Assembly: GCA_041391385.1 (NCBI GenBank) | Contig: JAWKOD010000006.1 | Coordinates: forward strand, 263,359-327,358 | Reading direction: 5' to 3' | Source of the DNA: CANIGN01 sp041391385 | GTDB taxonomy: Bacteria; Bdellovibrionota; UBA2428 | DNA length: 64,000 nucleotides | Shown: positions 56,825 to 64,000 of the stretch, in pieces | Numbering within the stretch: position 1 is the first letter of the stretch | Layout: each line of letters begins with the position of its first letter | Translations under genes and position numbers: made by a program | Notes under the pieces: model-generated | Database searches by the model: none | The model's input: the letters and a program-made list of their open reading frames with translations, nothing else | Told to the model about the DNA's origin: nothing

Positions 56825-57003
56825 GATGCAAATTCAAAAGGCTTTTTTAGGGCTTTCATGAAGGCCCTAAATTGCTCATTTCAATAAAAAGCTTGTCGTG
56901 TACTTTTTAAAAAGCTCTTTTTTTGATATTTATGCTCGATAAGTTAAATTATCAATAATTATAAAGTATTGATTTTATATAAAATACCCTTTAAACTAGA
57001 ATT

Positions 57004-58176
57004 ATGTTTGGTGGCTTAGTCAAAATAGTCAAAAGAGCTGTTGGCGGAATTAAGAGAAGGCTTGGAAAGCGCAAAAAAGAGCTCCAAAAGCCCTGCCAAA
57101 TTTAGCTAAAAAAGGCAGAAAAAAGCTCATATTTCGGAAGGAATTGAAGAAGGGCAAATTCAATTGCCAGCAATTGCCAGCGTTGGAGCAGATATCGCCC
57201 TCAAAAATTTCTCTTCTGTCCAATTGAGCGCACACACGAAAAGAGCTTATGAGCGCGATTTAAAAGAGTTCTATTTATACCTGAAAAAGCCCATTTATTT
57301 GAGGCCTGGCAGCTGCTCGGACCTCTGAAATTGCCGCCTATAGGGACGATCTCATTTCCCGTAATTTTGCCAAATCCATGTGACCCGAAAACTTGCGGTT
57401 CTAAAAAGCTTCTACTGTGGACCATCGCCCAGGGCTATATGCAGAGAAACCCCGCGGACACTGTGAGGTCTTTTCCTCAAAGCCAAGACTCCAGCACGGG
57501 CTTTTTAACTGAAGAGCAGGTTTACCAACTCCTTTCCTATCTCGATCGCCTCGATGGGGAATCAAGACTTTCGAATCACCTCGCTAAAATAGGCATATCC
57601 CTCTTGCTCATGCTTGGAGTACGAAGATCTGAAGCCTGTCAGATGAAATTCGAAGACATCGTTCTCATGGGAGATTCCTGGACCATAAGAGTCCAAGGCA
57701 AGGGTGGGCGAGATAGAAATCTCCCCATTGCTCCGATGCTCCTCTTGGAACTCGAAAGCTGGTTTTATCGCCGACACCCAGAAGAATGTCCCCGTGCGAG
57801 TTTTAACGTAGCTCCTGCTGCATGGATAGATTTTTTAAAACGCAGATCTCAAGAACCTTTACTTATCTCAACTAGAGCCACTGTTTTTGATAAAGCCCTC
57901 AGCGACGGAGAACTCGCGCGTATAGTACGTAAGCACTGTCTCAAGGCAGGCATCCCCTTTAGAGTTTCACCTCATATGTTGAGATCTACAGCCATCACCC
58001 ACGCCCTCGATCAAGGAGCTACTCATAGGGGCGTGCAACAAATGGCAGGATGGACCTCTCCTCTTATGATTTCTCGCTATGACAAAAAGAGAATGGACCC
58101 TAAATACTCAGCCGTGCATCAGTTAAGGTATGCGCAAGAAAACTCTCGGCGACAAAGAAGTCTAGAAGAAAAATAG
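57004..58176 (+). CDS. Tyrosine recombinase, XerC/XerD-like, N-terminal part frameshifted
   Basis: The clean frame covers 57331-58176; upstream text continues in other frames back to ATG 57004 (MFGGLVKIVKRAVGGIKRRL, then LSAHTKRAYERDLKEFYLYL of the SAM-like core-binding domain, then ARTSEIAAYRDDLISRNFAK, then TRKLAVLKSFY). Indels are inferred near 57105, 57295, 57385 and 57418. Catalytic residues: Arg in MLGVRRSEACQMKF, Lys in VQGKGGRDRNLPI, His/Arg in PHMLRSTAITHAL, Trp replacing the second His in QQMAGWTSPLMI, and Tyr in SRYDKKRM. This is full-length Xer-like in its catalytic domain. No attachment site or dif was identified near it. Confidence 0.88.
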
Positions 58177-58204
58177 CCAATGACTTCTGATGGAGTCATG
58201 CGTA

Positions 58205-59580
58205 CGCCGACCCACTATCACTTTGAGAAACACGCGGACTTAAATCACCAACATCAGACCTGTTACCCAAATTTTGGCCTATTATAGTGACATGTGGTTC
58301 CGTCTTGCAACATAAAAACATATTCGGAACAAAGCTTTTAAATTAACATAACCCGAATCACTTAAGGTGCTTGGCTTCTGTTTTGGAATGCATAAGTAGC
58401 ATTTGTGCCTACAGCAGAGGCGCTATCGGAGCGAAGTACTATAGCCGAATCAAAAGCTGCCTTTGGGTTTAGTAAACTGCGCATTTGATGTACTTTTTAA
58501 GCCTCAATAGGTTGTAGATCTTAAGACTCTTATCAGAATTGTCAGTCGTCTTAAAAGTGACATCTTCTGCAGTCACTCGAAATATAGACATAATAGGAAG
58601 CCGCCCCTGGATAAGTGTATGCGATGTATCGATTGGCGTTACTTCAGGAGGAGTTGAATTTCCACACACTTCTTCGCAAGAGCATCATAGTGCCATAAGG
58701 ACCACCCCTCCTCAAAGGCACAGTTTTGCTTTGTGGTATCCGCAGGACAATGCAAGAGAGGAGTCATCGCACTGGCACTCGACTCGATTGTGTCCAGTGA
58801 GTCGTAGATTGCCCCGCGCTCACTCGCATTGCATAGCCTCTTTTGTGCTTGCGGAACAAAGCCATCAAAGTAGCAACTTGAAGAGGGCTCTAAACTGGAA
58901 TGCGCTGTGAGCGTGATATCTGTATCCTGCGCACCCTTTACTTCAGCTGTTAGCTCACACACCTTAACTTGTGCCAGTGAGCAGAAAACGACTCCTTACA
59001 GACTAATTGACCCTGATCATTCATTTGAAGTGAATAACCGGAAGGCATTCATTCTTACCTATTGAACTTGAGGAACTCAAGAAACACTGCTTCCACCTGT
59101 TGTGCCTCAGTCGTTCCACCGCTAGTACCGCCGTCGCTCCACCTGCCACTAAAACACCCGTTGCATTACTGGCCAATGACAACTGACCATTCAATAAATT
59201 CACCAAACGAGGGATCAAATAAATCATTCACTCCCGCTGTGTTGCTGTATCTACGCATCCAAAACTTCCATTCCCATACCAATGATTGCGACACTGCACA
59301 CTTCGAAGCCAGCGTGCGCATCATCCTGCATTCTTTATCCGCTCCAAAGGAACTTCACTTTCTAACTTCGATATACTTCCGTACATCACTGCCTGTTCAG
59401 ATCCCAAAGGACTTCCATCTACACTCACTTCACTTGTGATCAAACCTCTCGAACAAACCACCTCGCTGCATTCATAACGAATCTCTGTCTTTGTTTGAAG
59501 AATACACTCAGCCCCACTGTTGTGCACAATGACCCATTGCCACTAAATCTTCCGTTCAATATCAAATCATCATTCGCATC
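58205..59580 (-). pseudogene. Indel-riddled duplicate of the pilin-like gene's 3' part
   Basis: This stretch repeats 59586-61009 in the same orientation. It is about 48 bases shorter, and the differences are nearly all small deletions (for example CTTTTTTTAAGCC becomes CTTTTTAAGCC, AAAAACTGCG becomes AAACTGCG, ATCACCTGGAAACATC becomes ATCACCAACATC) with few substitutions. No frame survives for more than about 60 codons. The junction at about 59580 joins sequence equal to base ~61009 of the intact copy to its 3' end. This indel-only profile looks like uncorrected raw-read sequence or a mis-joined contig rather than natural decay. Confidence 0.85.
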
Positions 59581-61330
59581 AAACGCCTGACCCACTATCA
59601 CTTGGAGAAACACGCGGACTTAAATCACCTGGAAACATCAGACCTGTTACCCAAATTTGTGCCCCATTATAGTGACATGTGGTTCCGTCTTGCAGACATA
59701 AAAACATATTCGGAACAAAGCTTTTTAAATTAACATAACCCGAATCACTTAAGGTGCTTAGCTTCTGTTTTTGGAATGCATAAGTAGCATTTGTGCCTAC
59801 AGCAGAGGCGCTATCGGAGCGAAGTACTATAGCCGAATCAAAAGCTGCCTTTGGGTTTAGTAAAAACTGCGCATTTGATGTACTTTTTTTAAGCCTCAAT
59901 AGGTTGTAGATCTTAAGACTCTTATCAGAATTGTCAGTCGTCTTAAAAGTGACATCTTCTGCAGTCGCACTCGAAATATAGACATAATAGGAAGCCGCCC
60001 CTGGATAAGTGTATGCGATGTATCGATTGGCGCTTACTTCAGGAGGAGTTGAATTTCCGCACACTTCTTTTTCGCAAGAGCACTTCATAGTGCCATAAGG
60101 ACCACCACCTCCCTCAAAGGCACAGTTTTGCTTTGTGGTATCCGCAGGACAATGCAAGAGAGGAGTCATCGCACTGGCACTCGGACTCGATTGTGTCCAG
60201 TGAGTCGTAGATTGCCCCGCGCTCACTCGCATTGCATAGGCTCTCTTTTGTGGTGCTTGCGGAACAAAGCCATCAAAGTAGCAACTTGAAGAGGGCTCTA
60301 AACTGGAATGCGCTGTGAGCGTGATATCTGTATCCTGCGCACCCTTTACTTCAGCTGTTAGCTCACACACCTTAACTTGTGCCAGTGAGCAGAAAACGAC
60401 TTCCTTACAGACTAATTGACCCTGATCATTCATTTGAAGTGAATAACCGGGAAGGCATTCATTCGTACCTATTGAACTTGAGGAACTCGAAGATGAACTA
60501 CTGCTTCCACCTGTTGTGCCTCCAGTCGTTCCACCACTAGTACCGCCGCCCGTCGCTCCACCTGCCACTAAAACACCCGTTGCATTACTGGCCAATGACA
60601 ACTGACCATTCAATAAATTCACTCCAAACGAGGGATCAAATAAATCATTCACTCCCGCTGCTGTTGCTGTATCTACGCATCCAAAACTTCCATTCCCATA
60701 CGCCAATGATTGCGACACTGCACACTTCGAAGCCAGCGTGCGCATGATCCCTGCATTCTTTATCCGCTCCAAAGGAACTTCACTTTCTAACTTCGATATA
60801 CTTCCGTACATCACTGCCTGTTCAGATCCCAAAGGACTTCCATCTACACTCACTTCACTTGTGATCAAACCTCTCGAACAAACTACCTCGCTGCATTCAT
60901 AACGAATCTCTGTCTTTGTTTGAAGAATACACTCAGGCCCCACTGTTGTGCACAATGACCCATTGCCACTAAATCTTCCATTCAATATCAAATCATCATT
61001 CGCATCAAAGGCCCCCGAAGCATAGCTGCTCAGAGAAAAAACCTGACTTACTCCAAACTGTGTTGCGCAATCTGTTCCTTGACCATTAAAACATGCATTT
61101 AAATTTAAATCCGACGCCAAATGTGCATTGAAATACGAAGACTCAAACTTCCTCAGCAACGTATTTACTTGGTTCTGCAACAAGCCCATTTGTGTTCTTA
61201 CTTGTGCGATCTCTTGTTGCTTTGTCTGATTACTTATCAACTTTGTTGCCAATAACCCAAACACCGACGCTATCGCCAAACCTACAAGCAGTTCACTCGC
61301 CCCAAAGCCGTGATTCCGAGATGAAATCAT
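59579..61330 (-). CDS. Large prepilin-like protein with Gly/Ser/Thr linker and Cys-rich C-terminal domain
   Basis: 583 residues. The N-terminus has a type IV prepilin signal: SRNHG then FGASELLVGLAIASVFGLLA, cleavage after Gly leaving Phe+1 and Glu+5. The pilin stalk helix (NQTKQQEIAQVRTQMGLLQN) is followed by a Cys-containing globular part (ASDLNLNACFNGQGTDCATQ), a low-complexity linker (GGTSGGTTGGTTGGSSSSSS) and a second Cys-rich domain (CLPGYSLQMNDQGQLVCKEV; YFDGFVPQAPQKRAYAMRVS; KCSCEKEVCGNSTPPEV). The true 3' end is obscured by the duplication junction at 59580. Most likely a minor pilin or adhesin; its start overlaps the preceding gene. Confidence 0.75.
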   Translation of the reverse strand: MISSRNHGFGASELLVGLAIASVFGLLATKLISNQTKQQEIAQVRTQMGLLQNQVNTLLRKFESSYFNAHLASDLNLNACFNGQGTDCATQFGVSQVFSLSSYASGAFDANDDLILNGRFSGNGSLCTTVGPECILQTKTEIRYECSEVVCSRGLITSEVSVDGSPLGSEQAVMYGSISKLESEVPLERIKNAGIMRTLASKCAVSQSLAYGNGSFGCVDTATAAGVNDLFDPSFGVNLLNGQLSLASNATGVLVAGGATGGGTSGGTTGGTTGGSSSSSSSSSSSIGTNECLPGYSLQMNDQGQLVCKEVVFCSLAQVKVCELTAEVKGAQDTDITLTAHSSLEPSSSCYFDGFVPQAPQKRAYAMRVSAGQSTTHWTQSSPSASAMTPLLHCPADTTKQNCAFEGGGGPYGTMKCSCEKEVCGNSTPPEVSANRYIAYTYPGAASYYVYISSATAEDVTFKTTDNSDKSLKIYNLLRLKKSTSNAQFLLNPKAAFDSAIVLRSDSASAVGTNATYAFQKQKLSTLSDSGYVNLKSFVPNMFLCLQDGTTCHYNGAQIWVTGLMFPGDLSPRVSPSDSGSGV

Positions 61331-62345
61331 AAGGTCCTCCCATATTTATACATTTTATATTGATCGGGTTAAGCGTACCGTCAAAAGAATAGTTTTTAGC
61401 GACCTGATTAGGTGAAGTACAAAAAGTAACTTCACTTTGACTCTGCAATCCATCTGGAAAACTTGAGCATTGAAAGGTAAAATCATTGCCAACGGAAGAG
61501 AGCCAACGCCCTTGTGCAATATTACACTTAGTACTTGTTGAAGTTGAACCTGCAGTCACAAGCACATCACTTGTAGGAATTGCTCTACAAATTGCTCGCT
61601 CTATTCCTTGAGAATCCGTTGTAGTCCCCGTAAAAATGGGTTGATTATGAGGACAGATTAATGGATTTAAGTTTTTACATTTATCATTTGTTGGATTTTC
61701 TGGGCAAAAGCTAGACCGCATGTAACCTGCACATTCTGCACTCGTCCATGGATTTGCCATACGAATACAACGTGATCCAAGTTGAGAATCAGCAGCTGCG
61801 CTCCCGCCTGTAGCTATAAGTATACTCTCTTTGGGAAGTAATACCTCTACTTCCAAATCTGCTAATGAAACTGAATTATGTGAGTCGCCGTTATTACCTT
61901 CATACGCAAGCGTAATATAAGCAAATTGATTGCCAGATACTGGATCTTCAGTATCTGGATGAAAAACGACATTTCCTGATCCATCGACCGATTTGTAACC
62001 AAAGCTGATCAGTGGAAGGTTTGCAGCATCTCTTTTTACTTTTATTTTACAAAGATCATTCCCACATTTTGTACCTACCACCGGTGCAGAGAACTGATCT
62101 AAAGAACGTATATCATTCTTAATATCATCTAAGCTGTTTCTATCAGCCATATTCAGTTGAATACTTGTTTTCAAAGTATCCTGAGCAACACTCATTGTAT
62201 GTCTCGATGCACTTTGAATGAAATCTTTATCAAGCGTTTTCTTATATGCCATCACACCTATCGCACTTATAAAGAGAAGCGTTCCGATAGTGAGTGCACT
62301 CATGATTACAAAGCCACTATTCCCTTTAGCGTTCAAGTACTTCAT
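61293..62345 (-). CDS. PilX-like minor pilin / prepilin-like protein
   Basis: 350 residues. N-terminal MKYLNAKGNSG then FVIMSALTIGTLLFISAIGV: prepilin-type cleavage Gly/Phe, with Ser rather than Glu at +5, as in PilX-type minor pilins. Long Cys-containing C-terminal domain (VVGTKCGNDLCKIKVKRDAA; ADSQLGSRCIRMANPWTSAE; SFCPENPTNDKCKNLNPLIC). It overlaps the upstream pseudopilin gene by four bases and the next gene by 38 bases, giving tight translational coupling. Predicted to sit at the pilus tip or priming complex; this is inference from the family. Confidence 0.75.
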   Translation of the reverse strand: MKYLNAKGNSGFVIMSALTIGTLLFISAIGVMAYKKTLDKDFIQSASRHTMSVAQDTLKTSIQLNMADRNSLDDIKNDIRSLDQFSAPVVGTKCGNDLCKIKVKRDAANLPLISFGYKSVDGSGNVVFHPDTEDPVSGNQFAYITLAYEGNNGDSHNSVSLADLEVEVLLPKESILIATGGSAAADSQLGSRCIRMANPWTSAECAGYMRSSFCPENPTNDKCKNLNPLICPHNQPIFTGTTTDSQGIERAICRAIPTSDVLVTAGSTSTSTKCNIAQGRWLSSVGNDFTFQCSSFPDGLQSQSEVTFCTSPNQVAKNYSFDGTLNPINIKCINMGGPYDFISESRLWGE

Positions 62346-63418
62346 GGAGTAACCTCTGAGGGGGTAGGGTAAACCAAAACTGGCTTAACTCGCTCTGTAG
62401 TTGAAGAGATAAAACGGGGGATACAAGACCCATCAGCACCTTTTGAGTAAATGTTTTTAGCAGGACAAACATCGCCTCCACCCGGCGGGCTCATTTCACT
62501 TACTTTCTCAGGAGCTATTACTCCGTCTGTTGAGTACGCATTAAAGTCAATAATAGACTTACACTCAGATAGGCCCGGAGTTGCGCTTGATACGGGTGGA
62601 TACAAGTCATGGTAGTTAAGTTTATTAAGAGTCATAAAGCTTGGGAGTGACTCTGTAGTATCATCAATTAAAGCTAAATCTAAAGAAGGGCATGAGAGTC
62701 GATTAAGTTTCTGACACTCTACTGAAACCGTATTGGTGCTTGCATCGAATTTAAGACCCACGGGGATTGACCAAACGGGACACTTTGTTGTTCCCAGGCT
62801 CCAACACACAATGCTTCCGCTATTATCTTCTTTAAGCCCTCGAATAAAGCCATTGCCACAAATCTGCTCTTGGGTAGCTGTGAATCTTTTGGGAGCCACA
62901 AGAACCTTAGTAGACATTTCGTTTGACAGGTTGGGCGCATAGTAAGTCTCAAGAGTCTGGATCACTTCACTTTGAGTGCTAGGCCAATTCTGTACTCCTA
63001 AAGGAGAAATTTTCAATTGAGGCGAGGTTGATTCAATTTGATAAATGGCTCCAAATCTCGACTCACTACTTGCTGGATCAATAAAGTTACTTGCACTTAA
63101 CAAAACTTTTATTGGAAGCTCCTCATCTAGGCTTGATTCCGTAAGAGTTTCATTTAAGTAAACAGGAACACCGTTTTTAGCAACTAGAAGATCTCCGATT
63201 TTAATTTCAATTTCAGAGAGGGAGGCATATGATTTTTGGAAGAAAATTTCACTCCGAACAATGTTTTCTATTTTTTGCATGCTTCCTAAAAGCTTTGATC
63301 GTTTATAACTTTTGGTAATTGGACTGAGTATTCCAACACTCGCACTAAAAACTAGAACAAGGATAACGATGCCTACAATTACTTCAACAACGGACATACC
63401 TCGCTCAGAGAGACGCAT
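62342..63418 (-). CDS. Prepilin-like protein (PilV/PilW-type)
   Basis: 358 residues. The leader MRLSERG is followed by MSVVEVIVGIVILVLVFSAS: Gly/Met cleavage and Glu at +5 fit a type IV pilin-like signal. Stalk helix then a mixed domain with Cys pairs (EQICGNGFIRGLKEDN, VCWSLGTTKCPVWSIP, VECQKLNRLSCPSLDL). The frame ends ERVKPVLVYPTPSEVTP, overlapping the next start by four bases. The next gene upstream ends at 63533, 115 bases away, so a promoter could sit between. Confidence 0.78.
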   Translation of the reverse strand: MRLSERGMSVVEVIVGIVILVLVFSASVGILSPITKSYKRSKLLGSMQKIENIVRSEIFFQKSYASLSEIEIKIGDLLVAKNGVPVYLNETLTESSLDEELPIKVLLSASNFIDPASSESRFGAIYQIESTSPQLKISPLGVQNWPSTQSEVIQTLETYYAPNLSNEMSTKVLVAPKRFTATQEQICGNGFIRGLKEDNSGSIVCWSLGTTKCPVWSIPVGLKFDASTNTVSVECQKLNRLSCPSLDLALIDDTTESLPSFMTLNKLNYHDLYPPVSSATPGLSECKSIIDFNAYSTDGVIAPEKVSEMSPPGGGDVCPAKNIYSKGADGSCIPRFISSTTERVKPVLVYPTPSEVTP

Positions 63419-63532
63419 GTCTTAATATCGTCATTTTATTGAGAAAAAAGCAGTTCTTAACCTAAAATTATGCATTTAAAGAGTGATTTTTGCTTCGCCT
63501 TGTTCCTGATGCAAGTTGATAATTTTATTGAG

Positions 63533-64000
63533 TTAATTGCAGCCCAAGAATACACGTGGGGCTATGGATTCTACGTTTGCAAATCTAACGACGTAGTCAT
63601 TCGTTCCTCTAACAGTTGTAGGAGGTGTTGTAACACTAAAGCTTCCATCTACACATTCAGCGATAGTTGAAAAAGAAGAGGCCTGATAATTGTAAATATA
63701 CACAGCTCCTGAGGACGGTTCACATGACCCAGATATCGTTGCAACTCCCTCTTCATAACTACAACTAGGAGTAAAAGAAGAATTCCCAGGCTCATCACTA
63801 CAGATAAAGCCATCCAAATAACTTGGGGCAGTATTCGAATTTATTCCATAAAAAGAGAGTACAACCGTTCCCGGATTTGTAGTTATAGTAAAAGGGAAGT
63901 CTATTAAACCAACAGAGCCACAACCTACGCCCGTAGAGTAGCCTGTGTCGATTGCAGTCATTCCAAATGAATATCCCGAACGACAACTGCCCGTCATAGT
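63533..64000 (-). CDS. Secreted Ser/Thr/Gly-rich protein, C-terminal part (cut by window end)
   Basis: Open frame of at least 155 residues running off the window, so the start is unseen (the Met codon at 63997 is probably internal). The composition is Gly/Ser/Thr/Thr-Val-rich with regular Cys (GSCRSGYSFGM; VGCGSVGLIDFPF; DGFICSDEPGNSSFTPSCSY; ISGSCEPSSGAVYIYNYQAS), suggesting bacterial Ig-like or adhesin-like beta domains with disulfides. No family assigned. It lies upstream of the prepilin-like genes on the same strand and may belong to the same surface structure. Confidence 0.5.
   Translation of the reverse strand, partial: TMTGSCRSGYSFGMTAIDTGYSTGVGCGSVGLIDFPFTITTNPGTVVLSFYGINSNTAPSYLDGFICSDEPGNSSFTPSCSYEEGVATISGSCEPSSGAVYIYNYQASSFSTIAECVDGSFSVTTPPTTVRGTNDYVVRFANVESIAPRVFLGCN

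Noticed and set aside
56729..57003. CRISPR or phage attachment site next to the tyrosine recombinase
   Set aside because: Only simple hairpins are present; there are no regularly spaced repeats, no tRNA and no direct-repeat pair.
57004..57330. Separate small gene encoding MFGGLVKIVKRAVGG... before the recombinase
   Set aside because: The following text continues into the SAM-like domain of the recombinase in shifted frames, so one frameshifted gene is more likely, though a short independent gene cannot be excluded.
58177..59578. Several short plus-strand frames (for example 58539-58910 and 59062-59439)
   Set aside because: They are antisense to the degraded duplicate of the pilin-like gene and have no start signals or coding character.

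Overview
The window (about 43% G+C by eye) reads as chromosome from a Gram-negative bacterium of the Bdellovibrio / Oligoflexia type. The reasons are a standard proteobacterial core gene set combined with RNase Y and YmdB, a di-heme b558-type succinate dehydrogenase membrane subunit, many secreted or lipid-anchored hydrolases, prepilin-like proteins with very large C-terminal domains, and a sigma-54-like promoter. The assignment to this group is inference; no 16S gene is present.

Layout. 1-1.3 kb: end of glyA and nrdR. 1.6-4.1 kb: two secreted proteins, one unknown and one glucoamylase-like. 4.1-15.5 kb: one long minus-strand block transcribed sucA-sucB-lpd-ftsY-zapA-fthC-rny-ymdB-tyrS (2-oxoglutarate dehydrogenase, membrane targeting, division, RNA decay, tRNA charging). 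15.6-22.1 kb: an unexplained group of large secreted or anchored proteins with internal duplication, coiled coils and a Gly/Pro/Cys-rich tract. 22.1-22.24 kb: a large modular inverted repeat directly before mutS. 24.9-29.8 kb: mreB, an FHA membrane protein, an outer-membrane barrel protein behind a sigma-54-like promoter, a small secreted protein and ferritin. 29.9-32.4 kb: two tandem paralogous lipoproteins. 32.6-41.3 kb: the translation/RNA block rimP-nusA-infB-truB-rpsO-pnp-dut, with no rbfA between infB and truB. 41.4-51.5 kb: SDR, a small membrane protein, 3-hydroxybutyryl-CoA dehydrogenase, Nudix, M20 and M29 peptidases, acyl-CoA dehydrogenase and sdhCAB. 51.5-56.7 kb: a C39/C70-like cysteine protease, a subtilisin-like lipoprotein with a large insert, a HODM-type protein, a GNAT acetyltransferase, a Lys-rich small protein and a Cys-rich repeat protein. 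57.0-58.2 kb: a tyrosine recombinase. 58.2-64 kb: a minus-strand minor-pilin cluster, with a 1.4 kb indel-riddled duplicate of part of its last gene.

A major caveat is that many essential genes (tyrS, lpd, sucB, sucA, mutS, infB, rpsO, pnp) carry frameshifts, clustered in patches, while about 41-56 kb has none. Protein homology continues cleanly across each break in another frame. The simplest explanation is uncorrected single-base indels in the assembly rather than gene decay or recoding. Broken genes are annotated here over their full inferred span.

No CRISPR array, rRNA, convincing tRNA, insertion sequence or defence island was seen. The best candidates for undescribed biology are the 15.6-22.1 kb secreted-protein group, the minor-pilin cluster at 58-64 kb and the paired lipoproteins at 30-32 kb.
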